Position numbers and translations under genes: made by a program
Assembly (NCBI GenBank): GCA_021781255.1
Contig: JAJXXG010000151.1
Span: forward strand, 1-7,467
From: Acidobacteriota bacterium
GTDB taxonomy: Bacteria; Acidobacteriota; Terriglobia; Terriglobales; Acidobacteriaceae
Direction of reading: 5' to 3'
DNA: 7,467 nt
The notes under the pieces: generated by a model
What the model saw: only the letters and a program-made list of their open reading frames with translations
The model's database searches: none
What the model was told of the DNA's origin: nothing
Shown here: positions 1 through 6,190 of the stretch, one piece after another
How positions within the stretch are numbered: position 1 is the first letter of the stretch
Layout of the letters: every line of letters starts with the position of its first letter

Positions 1-561
1 CTCGCTTTCGCCGGTGCGGAAGAGGCGGCGGGTGATGACAATCTCACCCTTCTGCGGCGTGCGGTGGAACTTGCGGCGGCGAATCTTCAGCACGACGGGC
101 TGGGGGCCTTCGGCTTCGGCCTGGCTCTGTTCTGGTTCGTCTTCTTCGATCACCTGGCCGGGCTGCTCGGCGGCTGCAAGCTCCTCGGACTCGGCCGCGC
201 GCTGGCGCCGGGCCTCTTCCTCGTCCCAGTCCGCGGGGCCGTCGTGATCGACGACAACCTCGGGTTCAACCGGGATGGGGCCTTCGTAGGCTTCGGGGTC
301 CACCATGGTCAGGGTGACCTCCGCCATGCCCAGGGGCTTGCGGTCGCGGGTGCCTGCAAAGATGACATCCTGCATGTGCGTGCCGCGCAGAGTTTTGGCG
401 CTCTGCTCGCCGAGGACCCAGCTAACCCCGTCCAGAATGTTGGACTTGCCGCACCCGTTCGGTCCCACCACCACGGCTATGCCCGTGCCGGACACGGTGA
501 GCTCCGTGCGGTCACAAAAGCTTTTAAAGCCGAGAATGTGGATCTTCTTCAGTTTCAGCAT
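1..561 (-). CDS. smc: Chromosome segregation ATPase SMC, N-terminal part (cut by window edge)
   Basis: The first 187 codons of an SMC protein are visible; the gene continues past the left edge. SMC dimers, with ScpA and ScpB, organise and separate the bacterial chromosome in the cytoplasm. The start is typical of the family: an FKSF motif near residue 12, the Walker A box GPNGCGKS at residues 33-40, then [13 protein letters not shown] and the DVIFAG stretch near 66-71. ATG at 561 is preceded by AGGAG (567-571) five bases away, and nothing SMC-like lies upstream. Oddity: between VTLTMVDPE (ending about residue 90) and [15 protein letters not shown] (ending at 187) the chain carries roughly 75-80 extra residues. 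They are rich in Glu, Asp, Ala and Pro and end in a basic patch near [10 protein letters not shown]. In standard SMC proteins these two head segments are nearly adjacent. Identification as SMC is secure; the role of the insertion is unknown. Confidence 0.95.
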   Translation of the reverse strand, partial: MLKLKKIHILGFKSFCDRTELTVSGTGIAVVVGPNGCGKSNILDGVSWVLGEQSAKTLRGTHMQDVIFAGTRDRKPLGMAEVTLTMVDPEAYEGPIPVEPEVVVDHDGPADWDEEEARRQRAAESEELAAAEQPGQVIEEDEPEQSQAEAEGPQPVVLKIRRRKFHRTPQKGEIVITRRLFRTGESE

Positions 562-656
562 GTTGACTCCTGTTCCATGGGGTTTGCGGGGGCCGTTGCC
601 GGTGATGCCTCCACAACCACGGGGCGCCGCCAATGCTGCGGACGGACGGCCCTTTG

Positions 657-671
657 CTTACAGACTGTAAG
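657..671. promoter_or_regulatory. Perfect palindrome over the smc -10 element, possible operator
   Basis: CTTACAGACTGTAAG is a perfect inverted repeat with 7-bp arms around one central base. It covers the proposed -10 hexamer (664-669) and the expected transcription start of smc. A repressor bound here would block the promoter. The sequence does not match an operator I recognise, so the binding protein is unknown. Confidence 0.4.
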
Positions 672-692
672 GAGCTGGAGGGGTGGGGTCAA
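664..692 (-). promoter_or_regulatory. Candidate sigma70-type promoter of smc
   Basis: Read on the minus strand, TTGACC (692-687) and TACAGT (669-664) are separated by exactly 17 bp. They match the -35 and -10 consensus at 5/6 and 4/6 positions. Transcription would start near 657 and give a leader of about 95 nt before the smc ATG at 561. Spacing and orientation fit well; no experimental support. Confidence 0.5.
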
Positions 693-711
693 CGGCGGGA
701 TGGCGGGTTTT

Positions 712-720
712 TGTGGATAA
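712..720 (-). promoter_or_regulatory. Perfect DnaA-box 9-mer
   Basis: On the minus strand this reads TTATCCACA, the exact strong DnaA-box consensus. It lies about 20 bp upstream of the proposed smc -35 element, where a regulator could act. A chance match is possible in 7.5 kb, but the intergenic position and the second, inverted box at 800-808 make it worth recording. Confidence 0.4.
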
Positions 721-768
721 GGGGGGCCGGAATTCACCTTCTCGTAAAATCCGCGAGTTTTGGCGAGT

Positions 769-788
769 TTCCAGGGTTTTTTCTGGAA
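769..788 (-). terminator. Small inverted repeat downstream of oxyR, weak terminator candidate
   Basis: TTCCAG (769-774) and CTGGAA (783-788) form a 6-bp stem around an 8-base loop, 35-55 bp beyond the oxyR stop codon. No T-run follows in the oxyR direction, so it may be only a weak pause or stabilising hairpin. Confidence 0.2.
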
Positions 789-799
789 TTCGACCTTAT

Positions 800-808
800 T
801 TTTCCACA
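800..808 (+). promoter_or_regulatory. DnaA-box-like 9-mer, one mismatch, inverted to the first
   Basis: TTTTCCACA differs from TTATCCACA at one position and fits the relaxed TTWTNCACA consensus. It faces the perfect box at 712-720, with about 80 bp between them. That interval is more AT-rich than its surroundings and holds a direct repeat GCGAGTTT (753-760 and 763-770). Alone this would be weak; as a pair it is suggestive. Confidence 0.25.
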
Positions 809-823
809 AGCAGGAGGGCGGAA

Positions 824-1732
824 TCAAGGCTGTTCCGCGGGCAGGGTGGAACCAACAGCGTTACGGATAATCTTCTCCAAAGCGCGCAAAGCCTGGGGCC
901 GGGGGAAGGTGGGGCGGCTGGCGAGTCGGATGGTTCGGGCGGAGCGCCCGGCCAATGGGCGCAGAGCGATGCCGCGCGTACCGAGCGAGTCGGCAGCGAG
1001 GGCGGGGATGAGGGTGACGCCGTAGCCAGCGGCCACGAGGTTGACGAGCGTCTCAAGAGTGGCGGCCTGCATGGAGCCCTGGAATGCGCTGCGCGGTCCA
1101 TGCTTGGACCCGCAGGCGGCAAGTGCCTGGTTGGCGAGGCAGTGGCCCTCCGCGAGTACGAGCAGCTCGTCTTTGAGGGCATCCTCGCTGACAACCTGGG
1201 CCGAGGCGCTGCTGTGCTGGAGAGGCAATGCAGCAAGAAGAGGTTCCCGGAAGAGCGCGATCTCGGTAATCTCAGGAGCTTCAGTTGCCGTTGCCAGCAG
1301 CAGGGCGTCAAGACGATGCTTGCGCAAGCCTTCAATCAGGGCGCGGGTCTGATCTTCCCATAGCTCAATGGTCAGGCCGGGATAGGAGGCACGCAGAGGG
1401 GCCAGGATCAGCGGCATCAGGTAGGGAGCCAGGGTGGGGATGACGCCAAGCCTGAGGGGGCCGACGAGGGGGTCGCGCGCGGATTGGGCCACCGCCTCCA
1501 TCTGCGCGGCTTCATCGAGTGCGCGCTGTGCATGGGCGAGGATTCGGCTGCCGATGGGGGTGAGCTCCACACGCTTGTTGGTCCGCTCAAGCAGGGTGAC
1601 TCCAAGCTCGACTTCCAGCTTGCGGATCTGGCTGCTGAGGGTGGGCTGGCTGACATTGCAGGCCTCAGCCGCGCGGCCGAAATGCCGCTGTTCCGCCACC
1701 GCTACCAGATAACGCAGGTCCTGCAGATTCAT
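824..1732 (-). CDS. oxyR: Hydrogen-peroxide-sensing LysR-family regulator OxyR
   Basis: This encodes a 302-residue LysR-type regulator whose N-terminus (MNLQDLRYLVAVAEQRHF) and helix-turn-helix (about residues 16-40, with AAEACNVSQPTLSSQIRKLE) closely follow OxyR. The decisive evidence is GHCLANQALAAC: Cys198 and Cys207 have the same spacing and nearly the same numbering as the redox pair Cys199/Cys208 of E. coli OxyR. Peroxide oxidises that pair to a disulfide that switches the activator on. The effector domain runs from about residue 90 to 295 and includes GPLRLGVIPTLAPYLMP and the conserved SMQAATLETLVNLVAAGYGVTL region. ATG at 1732 is preferred over an upstream ATG at 1783 because homology begins there and AGAAGGGG (1740-1747) lies 7 bases upstream. 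No catalase or peroxiredoxin gene is adjacent, so its targets are elsewhere. CAATCAT repeats and a palindrome directly upstream could mediate autoregulation. Confidence 0.93.
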   Translation of the reverse strand: MNLQDLRYLVAVAEQRHFGRAAEACNVSQPTLSSQIRKLEVELGVTLLERTNKRVELTPIGSRILAHAQRALDEAAQMEAVAQSARDPLVGPLRLGVIPTLAPYLMPLILAPLRASYPGLTIELWEDQTRALIEGLRKHRLDALLLATATEAPEITEIALFREPLLAALPLQHSSASAQVVSEDALKDELLVLAEGHCLANQALAACGSKHGPRSAFQGSMQAATLETLVNLVAAGYGVTLIPALAADSLGTRGIALRPLAGRSARTIRLASRPTFPRPQALRALEKIIRNAVGSTLPAEQP

Positions 1733-1743
1733 TGGTTCGCCCC

Positions 1744-1768
1744 TTCTATCGCTAAGGCAATCATAGAA
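1744..1768. promoter_or_regulatory. Inverted repeat TTCTAT-N13-ATAGAA over the oxyR ribosome-binding region
   Basis: TTCTAT (1744-1749) and ATAGAA (1763-1768) are perfect inverted arms 13 bp apart, overlapping the oxyR Shine-Dalgarno sequence. The CTAT and ATAG tetramers recall OxyR half-sites, but order and spacing differ from the enteric ATAG-N7-CTAT pattern. It could be an autoregulatory operator or an mRNA hairpin limiting translation. Confidence 0.3.
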
Positions 1769-1797
1769 CAGGGCAATCATCACCGCAGAAATGATTG
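1756..1797. promoter_or_regulatory. Three phased CAATCAT half-sites upstream of oxyR
   Basis: CAATCAT occurs at 1758-1764 and 1774-1780 (within GGCAATCAT direct repeats 16 bp apart) and inverted as ATGATTG at 1791-1797. The last two form an inverted repeat with a 10-bp centre, a layout LysR-type regulators commonly bind. Placement just upstream of oxyR suggests autoregulation and control of any divergent transcript. The binding protein is inferred from position only. Confidence 0.4.
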
Positions 1798-1827
1798 TTG
1801 CAGCGCATGGCTAAGATGGGCGACATA

Positions 1828-1833
1828 TATTAT
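1828..1833 (+). promoter_or_regulatory. Possible -10 element for transcription divergent from oxyR
   Basis: TATTAT matches the -10 consensus at 5/6 positions, but no -35 hexamer is present at 1805-1810. A poor -35 next to upstream regulator half-sites (1758-1797) is typical of LysR-activated promoters. The stretch is AT-rich, so chance -10-like words are expected. On the minus strand, TTAACG (1853-1848) with TATATG (1829-1824) could be an oxyR promoter, also weak. Confidence 0.2.
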
Positions 1834-2029
1834 TTTTATGATGAATGCGTTAAGAGTGTTTTCTTAAGTGAAAGATTAAGAAATTTACGAGAGAAAATCT
1901 TTGGAGAGCGTCGAGGGGTTGGGCGTTTGCAATGACTGTGGAGTGCCGAGCGTCGCAAGCATAATTTGAAAGCAAGACATTTGTAATCAATAAAAATAGC
2001 CTAATATCTTTATTTAACTTGAAGTTCTT

Positions 2030-2064
2030 GGCGACCTGAGAGACGTGTGACGGGTCGTCTTTTT
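2030..2064 (+). terminator. Intrinsic-terminator-like hairpin on the plus strand
   Basis: GGCGACC (2030-2036) can pair with GGTCGTC (2053-2059), seven pairs including one G-U, directly followed by five Ts (2060-2064). A shorter alternative, AGACG (2041-2045) with CGTCT (2056-2060), uses the same right arm. The T-run follows only on the plus strand, so it does not serve flp or oxyR. No plus-strand protein gene precedes it, which points to an unannotated short transcript or a chance structure. Confidence 0.4.
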
Positions 2065-2137
2065 CATTGGGCAGGAATATGGGCAGAATAGATTGCGGCG
2101 AAGGGCGTTTTGCCTGCGGAGTGGGCTGGTGCTGCCG

Positions 2138-2353
2138 TTAATTGTCGATCGGTGCGCCGGAGACGTAGCGGAAGAGCAGGATGGAGAGGTGGTCGAAGGC
2201 TCGGTCGAGCCCGCCGGCGAGTGACTCCATACCGGTGACGGCGCCAAAGGCGACAAGGGACAGAAGGAGCGCGTACTCGATCAGATCCTGGCCCTCTTCG
2301 CAGATCAGAATTGTTCTGAACCAGATATGGACCTTGAGTACGACGTTGTTCAT
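2138..2353 (-). CDS. flp: Flp/Fap-type (type IVb) pilin
   Basis: This 71-residue protein has the hallmark of Flp pilins: a short basic leader, then EEGQDLIEYALLLSLVAFGAV. The prepilin peptidase site falls after Gly21, with Glu26-Tyr27 in the G/XXXXEY position, and residues 27-42 form the hydrophobic assembly helix. Flp subunits polymerise into Tad pili used for adhesion. ATG at 2353 is chosen over an in-frame ATG at 2512 because the intervening 53 residues are not pilin-like and a very strong GGAGGAGGAG sequence lies just upstream of 2353. The C-terminus runs about 20 residues past the usual end of small Flp proteins. No tad/cpa assembly genes are nearby, so it is an orphan locus that would rely on a Tad system elsewhere. 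The upstream gene on the same strand ends about 220 bp away, so it probably has its own promoter. Confidence 0.85.
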   Translation of the reverse strand: MNNVVLKVHIWFRTILICEEGQDLIEYALLLSLVAFGAVTGMESLAGGLDRAFDHLSILLFRYVSGAPIDN

Positions 2354-2460
2354 CTGCTCCTCCTCCACAAAACCGACTGAGGCCCGGCACAGGTGCTGTT
2401 GTGCTTCCGGGTTCAGCTTGTACCAAAAACCGCCGAATGAAAAGGTAACTTCCTGGGCAG

Positions 2461-2469
2461 GATATAGCA
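2461..2469 (-). promoter_or_regulatory. Candidate extended -10 promoter of flp
   Basis: On the minus strand the sequence reads TGCTATATC, an extended -10 (TGn plus TATATC, 4/6), about 110 bp upstream of the flp start. No good -35 hexamer is visible, which extended -10 promoters can tolerate. A small palindrome, TCCTGGGCAGGA (2451-2462), overlaps the -10 and the expected start site and could be an operator. Confidence 0.3.
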
Positions 2470-2571
2470 CAGGAGTGGTAAGCAGCAGCAGATTCATGGA
2501 GATGAGGGCCAATTCTAGTAACTAATGTAATGTGCAGCGTACGAAATGGCGACAGTGCCGGATGGTTGAGG

Positions 2572-3852
2572 TCAGTCGCTGAGGGCGTGGTCTGCTGGAA
2601 TGTCGACGCCGGACCAGAGTTTTCGGGATGTCCATGGGGCGGCGGGGGCGGCCCAGAACGGATCGCTGGCGGGAAGGCCGAGGGGAAGCCAGGCGGCGGC
2701 ACAGAGGTAGAGGCTGCCGGTGGAGATGTAGTTTTCGCCCATGGAGGGCTGGTGACCGGCAAAGCCAATGGTCAGCCAGCCGTTCCGGTCGAAGGTGCCG
2801 GGGGCCTCGATCATGCGCGACATGACGGCGGTGAGGGCGCACCGCACCTGGGCGGGGCTGAGGTTTGTGGGCAGATCGCGGCGGAGGGACATCTCTGCCA
2901 GGTGATGGAATGCTCCGAAGCGATAGGCGAGCGAGCGGCCGATGGCGGGGAAGGTGGCTTCGGGGCTGATGAGCCGCTCCTGAATGGCGGCGTAGCGCCG
3001 GGCACGGCTGTGGATGGGGTCGCGGAGCGTGCTCCATCGCTCGGCGGCGGGGCCGAGGGCGTCCAGAATGTGGAGCAGCATGGGCTGGATGACGAAGCTG
3101 TTGTAGTAGTCCCAGTGGAAGTGCGGGCCGTCGCCGTAGAGCCCGTCGCCGACATACCACTGCTGGTGCTCGCGCAGGGCATAGTCGATGCGCATGGCAT
3201 CCCACGGCTGGCCGATTTTGCAGAAGAAGGCCTCGAGGCTGGCGGAGAAGAGCAGCCAGTTGCTGAAGCCGGGCGTGACCGTGCGGGTTTGGCGCAGGGT
3301 CTGGACGACATTCTGCCGGACTGGGGCATCGAGGCTGTCCCAGAGCTGGCCGGGAGCGCGGAGGATGGCGAGCGCGAGAAAGGCCGCGTCGACCAAGGAC
3401 TGAGGGTTCGTGCCGAAGTGGAAGGCGTCGGGCGAGTGGGGGTCTGTGCCGTAGCGGATGGCGAGGCGGGCACTCTGCTGGTATTGGCGACGAAGCTGTT
3501 CGTGGCGCGGGGAGGGTTCCGGCTGGCCTTCGAGCCAGGGGGCGAGGCCGGAGAGAAGTCGGCCGACGGCCTCAAGGTGTGTGGATTGGCTGCGGGCTTG
3601 GGCGAGGCCGGGAGCGGCTTCCACGGGCATGGTGGCGCGGAGCTTCTGCTGGCGGATGGCCTGCAGGACCGGATTCGAGACGCGCTCGACGATGCTGATC
3701 CAGCGGGAGCGGTCGTCTGCCGTTGGGCTGAGGAGCGGCGCTGCGGAGAGCGTGGAGGCTGCCGGCGCGGCTGCGCCGGCCAGGAGCGGAGCAGAAGCGA
3801 GCATGGCGCCTTTGAGGAAGGTTCGCCGGCTTGCCGGGTGGTTCGAATCCAT
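2572..3852 (-). CDS. Tat-exported DUF2264 family protein
   Basis: The protein has 426 residues. It opens with a textbook twin-arginine signal, SRRTFLKG at residues 8-15 followed by a hydrophobic Ala/Leu stretch to about residue 33, so it should be exported folded. The rest matches DUF2264: an N-terminal helix with MPVE near 75-78, THLEAVGRLLSGLAPWLE (91-108), then SLVDAAFLA, NWLLF, and the family core WYVGDGLYGDGPHFHWDYY (232-250) leading into NSFVIQPML. A further conserved block, ENYISTGSLYLC, lies at 373-384. The family has a predicted alpha-helical toroid fold seen in carbohydrate-active enzymes; from memory some relatives are assigned to glucuronidase family GH154. A role in degrading uronic-acid polysaccharide is therefore plausible but inferred. 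ATG at 3852 is chosen because it places the Tat motif at the right depth; an in-frame ATG at 3906 would add 18 residues. GAGGG lies 10 bases upstream of 3852. Nothing convincing was seen in the 181-bp gap shared with divergent recQ. Confidence 0.85.
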   Translation of the reverse strand: MDSNHPASRRTFLKGAMLASAPLLAGAAAPAASTLSAAPLLSPTADDRSRWISIVERVSNPVLQAIRQQKLRATMPVEAAPGLAQARSQSTHLEAVGRLLSGLAPWLEGQPEPSPRHEQLRRQYQQSARLAIRYGTDPHSPDAFHFGTNPQSLVDAAFLALAILRAPGQLWDSLDAPVRQNVVQTLRQTRTVTPGFSNWLLFSASLEAFFCKIGQPWDAMRIDYALREHQQWYVGDGLYGDGPHFHWDYYNSFVIQPMLLHILDALGPAAERWSTLRDPIHSRARRYAAIQERLISPEATFPAIGRSLAYRFGAFHHLAEMSLRRDLPTNLSPAQVRCALTAVMSRMIEAPGTFDRNGWLTIGFAGHQPSMGENYISTGSLYLCAAAWLPLGLPASDPFWAAPAAPWTSRKLWSGVDIPADHALSD

Positions 3853-4033
3853 GGGATGGAGGCCCTCGTGTGGTTCGTAAGCATTGTAGCGGCCGGGTGG
3901 AGGCAAGCCGCGGCGGGGGCGGGGTATCTGGATTGGTGCGGGAGGCGATGGATGGGCGATGGGCTGTGGAAAGACGGGATTGCGGGGAGGGCCAGTCCTG
4001 TAAGGTGGAGAGAGGTTCCTGCCGCCTTAGAGG

Positions 4034-6127
4034 TTGGCGGCGGGCTCGGTTCTGGATGCGTCCTGCGTGAAGAATTCCCCAACATCGGATGTCTTGACGG
4101 AACTGCTAAGGTCCGTGTTTGGCTTTGCCGGGTTTCGAGCGAACCAGGAGGCGGTTTGCCGCACGGCGCTGGAGGGGCGGGACCTGCTGCTGGTGATGCC
4201 GACGGGGTCAGGCAAGTCCTTGTGCTATCAGCTTCCGGCGATTGCGCTGGGTGGCACGGCGCTGGTGATTTCGCCGCTGATAGCACTGATGGAAGACCAG
4301 GCGGCGAAGCTGGCGGCGCTGGGGCTGCGGGTGGCTCGCATCCACTCCGGGATGGACCGGGCGGACTCGCGGCAGGCCTGCGTGGACTATTTGCAAGGGA
4401 ATTTGCAGTTCTTGTTGATTGCGCCGGAGCGGCTGCGGGTGCCGGGGTTTCCGGAGATGCTGGCCAAGCGCAAGCCGGGACTGATTGCGATTGACGAAGC
4501 GCACTGTATCTCGCAATGGGGGCATGACTTCCGGCCGGATTACCGGATGCTGGGGCAGTATCTGCCGGCGTTGCGTCCGGCGCCGGTGCTGGCGCTGACG
4601 GCGACGGCGACGCCGAGGGTGCAGGCCGATATTGTGACGCAGCTGGGGATGATCGAACCGGAGCTATTCATCCACGGGTTCCGGCGAGAGAACCTGGCGA
4701 TCGAGGTGGTGGAGGTTCCCGTGCCGGAGCGGGCCGAGGTGGTTTGCCGGCTGCTGGCGGAGAAGGCGCGGCGACCGGCAATTGTGTATGCGACCTCGCG
4801 CAAGCAGGCGGAGCGGCTGGCGGAGGAACTGGCACGACGGATTCCGGCGGCGGCCTACCACGCAGGGCTGGACGCGGAGACACGGGAGCGGGTGCAGACG
4901 GCCTTCCAGGCGGGGAAGCTGGAGGCGGTGGTAGCGACGATTGCCTTCGGCATGGGCATCGACAAGGCCGATATTCGGACGGTGATACATGCGGGGTTGC
5001 CGGCAACGCTGGAGGGGTATTACCAGGAAATAGGCAGGGCGGGCCGGGATGGCCAGCCGAGCCGGACATTTCTTATGCACTCGTATGCGGACCAGCGGAC
5101 GCACGACTTCTTTCTGACGAGGGATTATCCTCCGGTGGCCAATCTGGAACAGGTTTTTCGGATGCTGGGGGAGGATCCGCAGGGCGTGGATGAGCTGCGC
5201 GCGGAGTCGAAGCTGAGCGACGAGGAGTTTGACAAGGCGTTGGAGAAGCTGGAGATCCACGGCGGCGCCCGGGTGGACTTTGGCGGCAACGTGACGCGGG
5301 GCGGACCGGGATGGAAGAAGACCTACGCTGTGCAGTCGCAGTACAGAACGGAGCAGTTTGACAAGGTGCTGCGGTTTACGGAATCGAGCGAGTGCCGGAT
5401 GGCGGCGCTGGTGCGGCACTTTGGAGATGTGGAGGACGCGAGCCGGCCGTGCGGCACATGCGATGTGTGCGACCCGGCGGGGGCGCGGCTGAAACTGTTT
5501 CGGCGGGCGACGGCGGCGGAACAGGAGTTGGCGCTACGGATGGTGGACGAGCTGCGGCCCGTGGACTACAAGGCGGCCGGAACGCTGCAGCGGGCAGTGG
5601 ACCCGGCGGGGCGGCTGGATCGCGATGCATTTGAGGGGCTGCTGAACGCAATGGTCCGGGCTGGGCTGGTTGCCATGGAAGATGCGGAGTACGAGAAGGA
5701 CGGCGAGGTTCGGCGGTTCCGGAAGGTGCGGCTCACGGAGGCGGGGCTGGCAGTGCGGCCCGGGCGGCAGTTGGAGCTGCTGATTGCCGATGGGGTGGTG
5801 GCGGAGTTTGGCGGCAGAGGAACGGCTGTACGAGCGAAGAAGGGAAAGGCAGCGGCTCGGAGTGCCGGGAATCGTGCGGCGGAGAGCGAGCCGGTAGCCT
5901 TGGCGGGGGATGCGCTGGCACTGGCGACGCGGCTGAAGGAGTGGCGCAAAGAAGAAGCAAAGCGGCTGGGTGTTCCGGCCTACCTAGTGCTGCATGACCG
6001 GACGCTGAACGCCGTGGCGGCAGCGCGGCCGGGAAACCTGCGGGAGTTGCTGGGAGTGGACGGGATGGGACCGGCGAAGGTGGAGAAGTTTGGCGAGGCG
6101 CTGCTGGGAGTCTGCCGGGCGGGCTGA
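4034..6127 (+). CDS. recQ: ATP-dependent DNA helicase RecQ with HRDC domain
   Basis: A 3'-5' DNA helicase of the RecQ family, acting in recombination and repair of stalled forks. Counting from 4034, motif 0 is FGFAGFRANQ (29-38), Walker A PTGSGKS (56-62), the DEAH box 154-157 inside DEAHCISQWGHDFRPDY, TATATP (189-194), and QEIGRAGRDG (331-340). A zinc site follows with Cys454, Cys473, Cys476 and Cys479, spaced as in E. coli RecQ within two residues. A winged-helix-like region (about 490-585), a basic low-complexity linker (about 595-620) and a C-terminal HRDC domain (about 625-697) complete it. Helicase lobe 2 and the zinc site are separated by about 114 residues, some 60 more than in E. coli. 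The start is uncertain: TTG at 4034 is the first codon after an in-frame stop at 4028, but GTG at 4067 or TTG at 4094 would give a more usual N-terminus. None has a well-placed ribosome-binding site. Confidence 0.93.
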   Translation: MAAGSVLDASCVKNSPTSDVLTELLRSVFGFAGFRANQEAVCRTALEGRDLLLVMPTGSGKSLCYQLPAIALGGTALVISPLIALMEDQAAKLAALGLRVARIHSGMDRADSRQACVDYLQGNLQFLLIAPERLRVPGFPEMLAKRKPGLIAIDEAHCISQWGHDFRPDYRMLGQYLPALRPAPVLALTATATPRVQADIVTQLGMIEPELFIHGFRRENLAIEVVEVPVPERAEVVCRLLAEKARRPAIVYATSRKQAERLAEELARRIPAAAYHAGLDAETRERVQTAFQAGKLEAVVATIAFGMGIDKADIRTVIHAGLPATLEGYYQEIGRAGRDGQPSRTFLMHSYADQRTHDFFLTRDYPPVANLEQVFRMLGEDPQGVDELRAESKLSDEEFDKALEKLEIHGGARVDFGGNVTRGGPGWKKTYAVQSQYRTEQFDKVLRFTESSECRMAALVRHFGDVEDASRPCGTCDVCDPAGARLKLFRRATAAEQELALRMVDELRPVDYKAAGTLQRAVDPAGRLDRDAFEGLLNAMVRAGLVAMEDAEYEKDGEVRRFRKVRLTEAGLAVRPGRQLELLIADGVVAEFGGRGTAVRAKKGKAAARSAGNRAAESEPVALAGDALALATRLKEWRKEEAKRLGVPAYLVLHDRTLNAVAAARPGNLRELLGVDGMGPAKVEKFGEALLGVCRAG

Positions 6128-6140
6128 GGCGGGATGCAGG

Positions 6141-6179
6141 CTGCGCACCCTCTCCGCGAGATGCGGAAAGGGTGCGCAG
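6141..6179. terminator. Strong hairpin between convergent recQ and cyclophilin genes
   Basis: CTGCGCACCC (6141-6150) pairs perfectly with GGGTGCGCAG (6170-6179), and the stem continues inward with TCTCCGC against GCGGAAA (one mismatch) around a GAGAT loop. It lies in the 63-bp gap between two convergent genes, where a bidirectional terminator is expected. No T-run follows on either strand, so termination may depend on stem strength or on Rho, or the hairpin may protect mRNA 3' ends. Confidence 0.65.
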
Positions 6180-6190
6180 GCGCTGCGGAG

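Larger units (their letters stand above)
1798..2137. other. AT-rich interval without a convincing protein gene between oxyR and flp
   Basis: About 340 bp here have no convincing coding region. From roughly 1790 to 2065 the sequence is visibly much more AT-rich than the GC-rich genes on both sides (for example 1851-1900 and 1961-2020). It contains candidate -10 words on both strands and, at its far side, a plus-strand terminator-like hairpin. It could hold the oxyR promoter, a small RNA gene, or the decayed remains of transferred DNA. Confidence 0.5.

Noticed and set aside
64..720. A 218-codon plus-strand open frame over smc
   Set aside because: Antisense to the well-supported smc N-terminus and its promoter region.
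712..808. A replication origin at the DnaA-box pair
   Set aside because: Only two boxes, no dnaA, dnaN or strong unwinding element; a regulatory role is simpler.
1816..1935. A 39-codon plus-strand reading frame (MGDIYYFYDECVKSVFLSER...) in the AT-rich gap
   Set aside because: It has no clear ribosome-binding site, no recognisable family, and starts upstream of the best -10 candidate; in AT-rich sequence such a short frame is not strong evidence of a gene.
2354..2512. N-terminal extension of the pilin to ATG at 2512
   Set aside because: The 53 extra residues are not pilin-like, and the strong ribosome-binding sequence sits before the ATG at 2353.
2811..4286. A 491-codon minus-strand open frame
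   Set aside because: Shadow of the DUF2264 and recQ genes in another frame; Pro/Ser/Ala low-complexity translation without domains.
2530..4494. A 654-codon plus-strand open frame
   Set aside because: It is antisense to the DUF2264 gene and runs into recQ in another frame; the composition (Gly, Ala, Glu, Arg) is the usual artefact of high-GC DNA, and the overlapping genes have clear homology.
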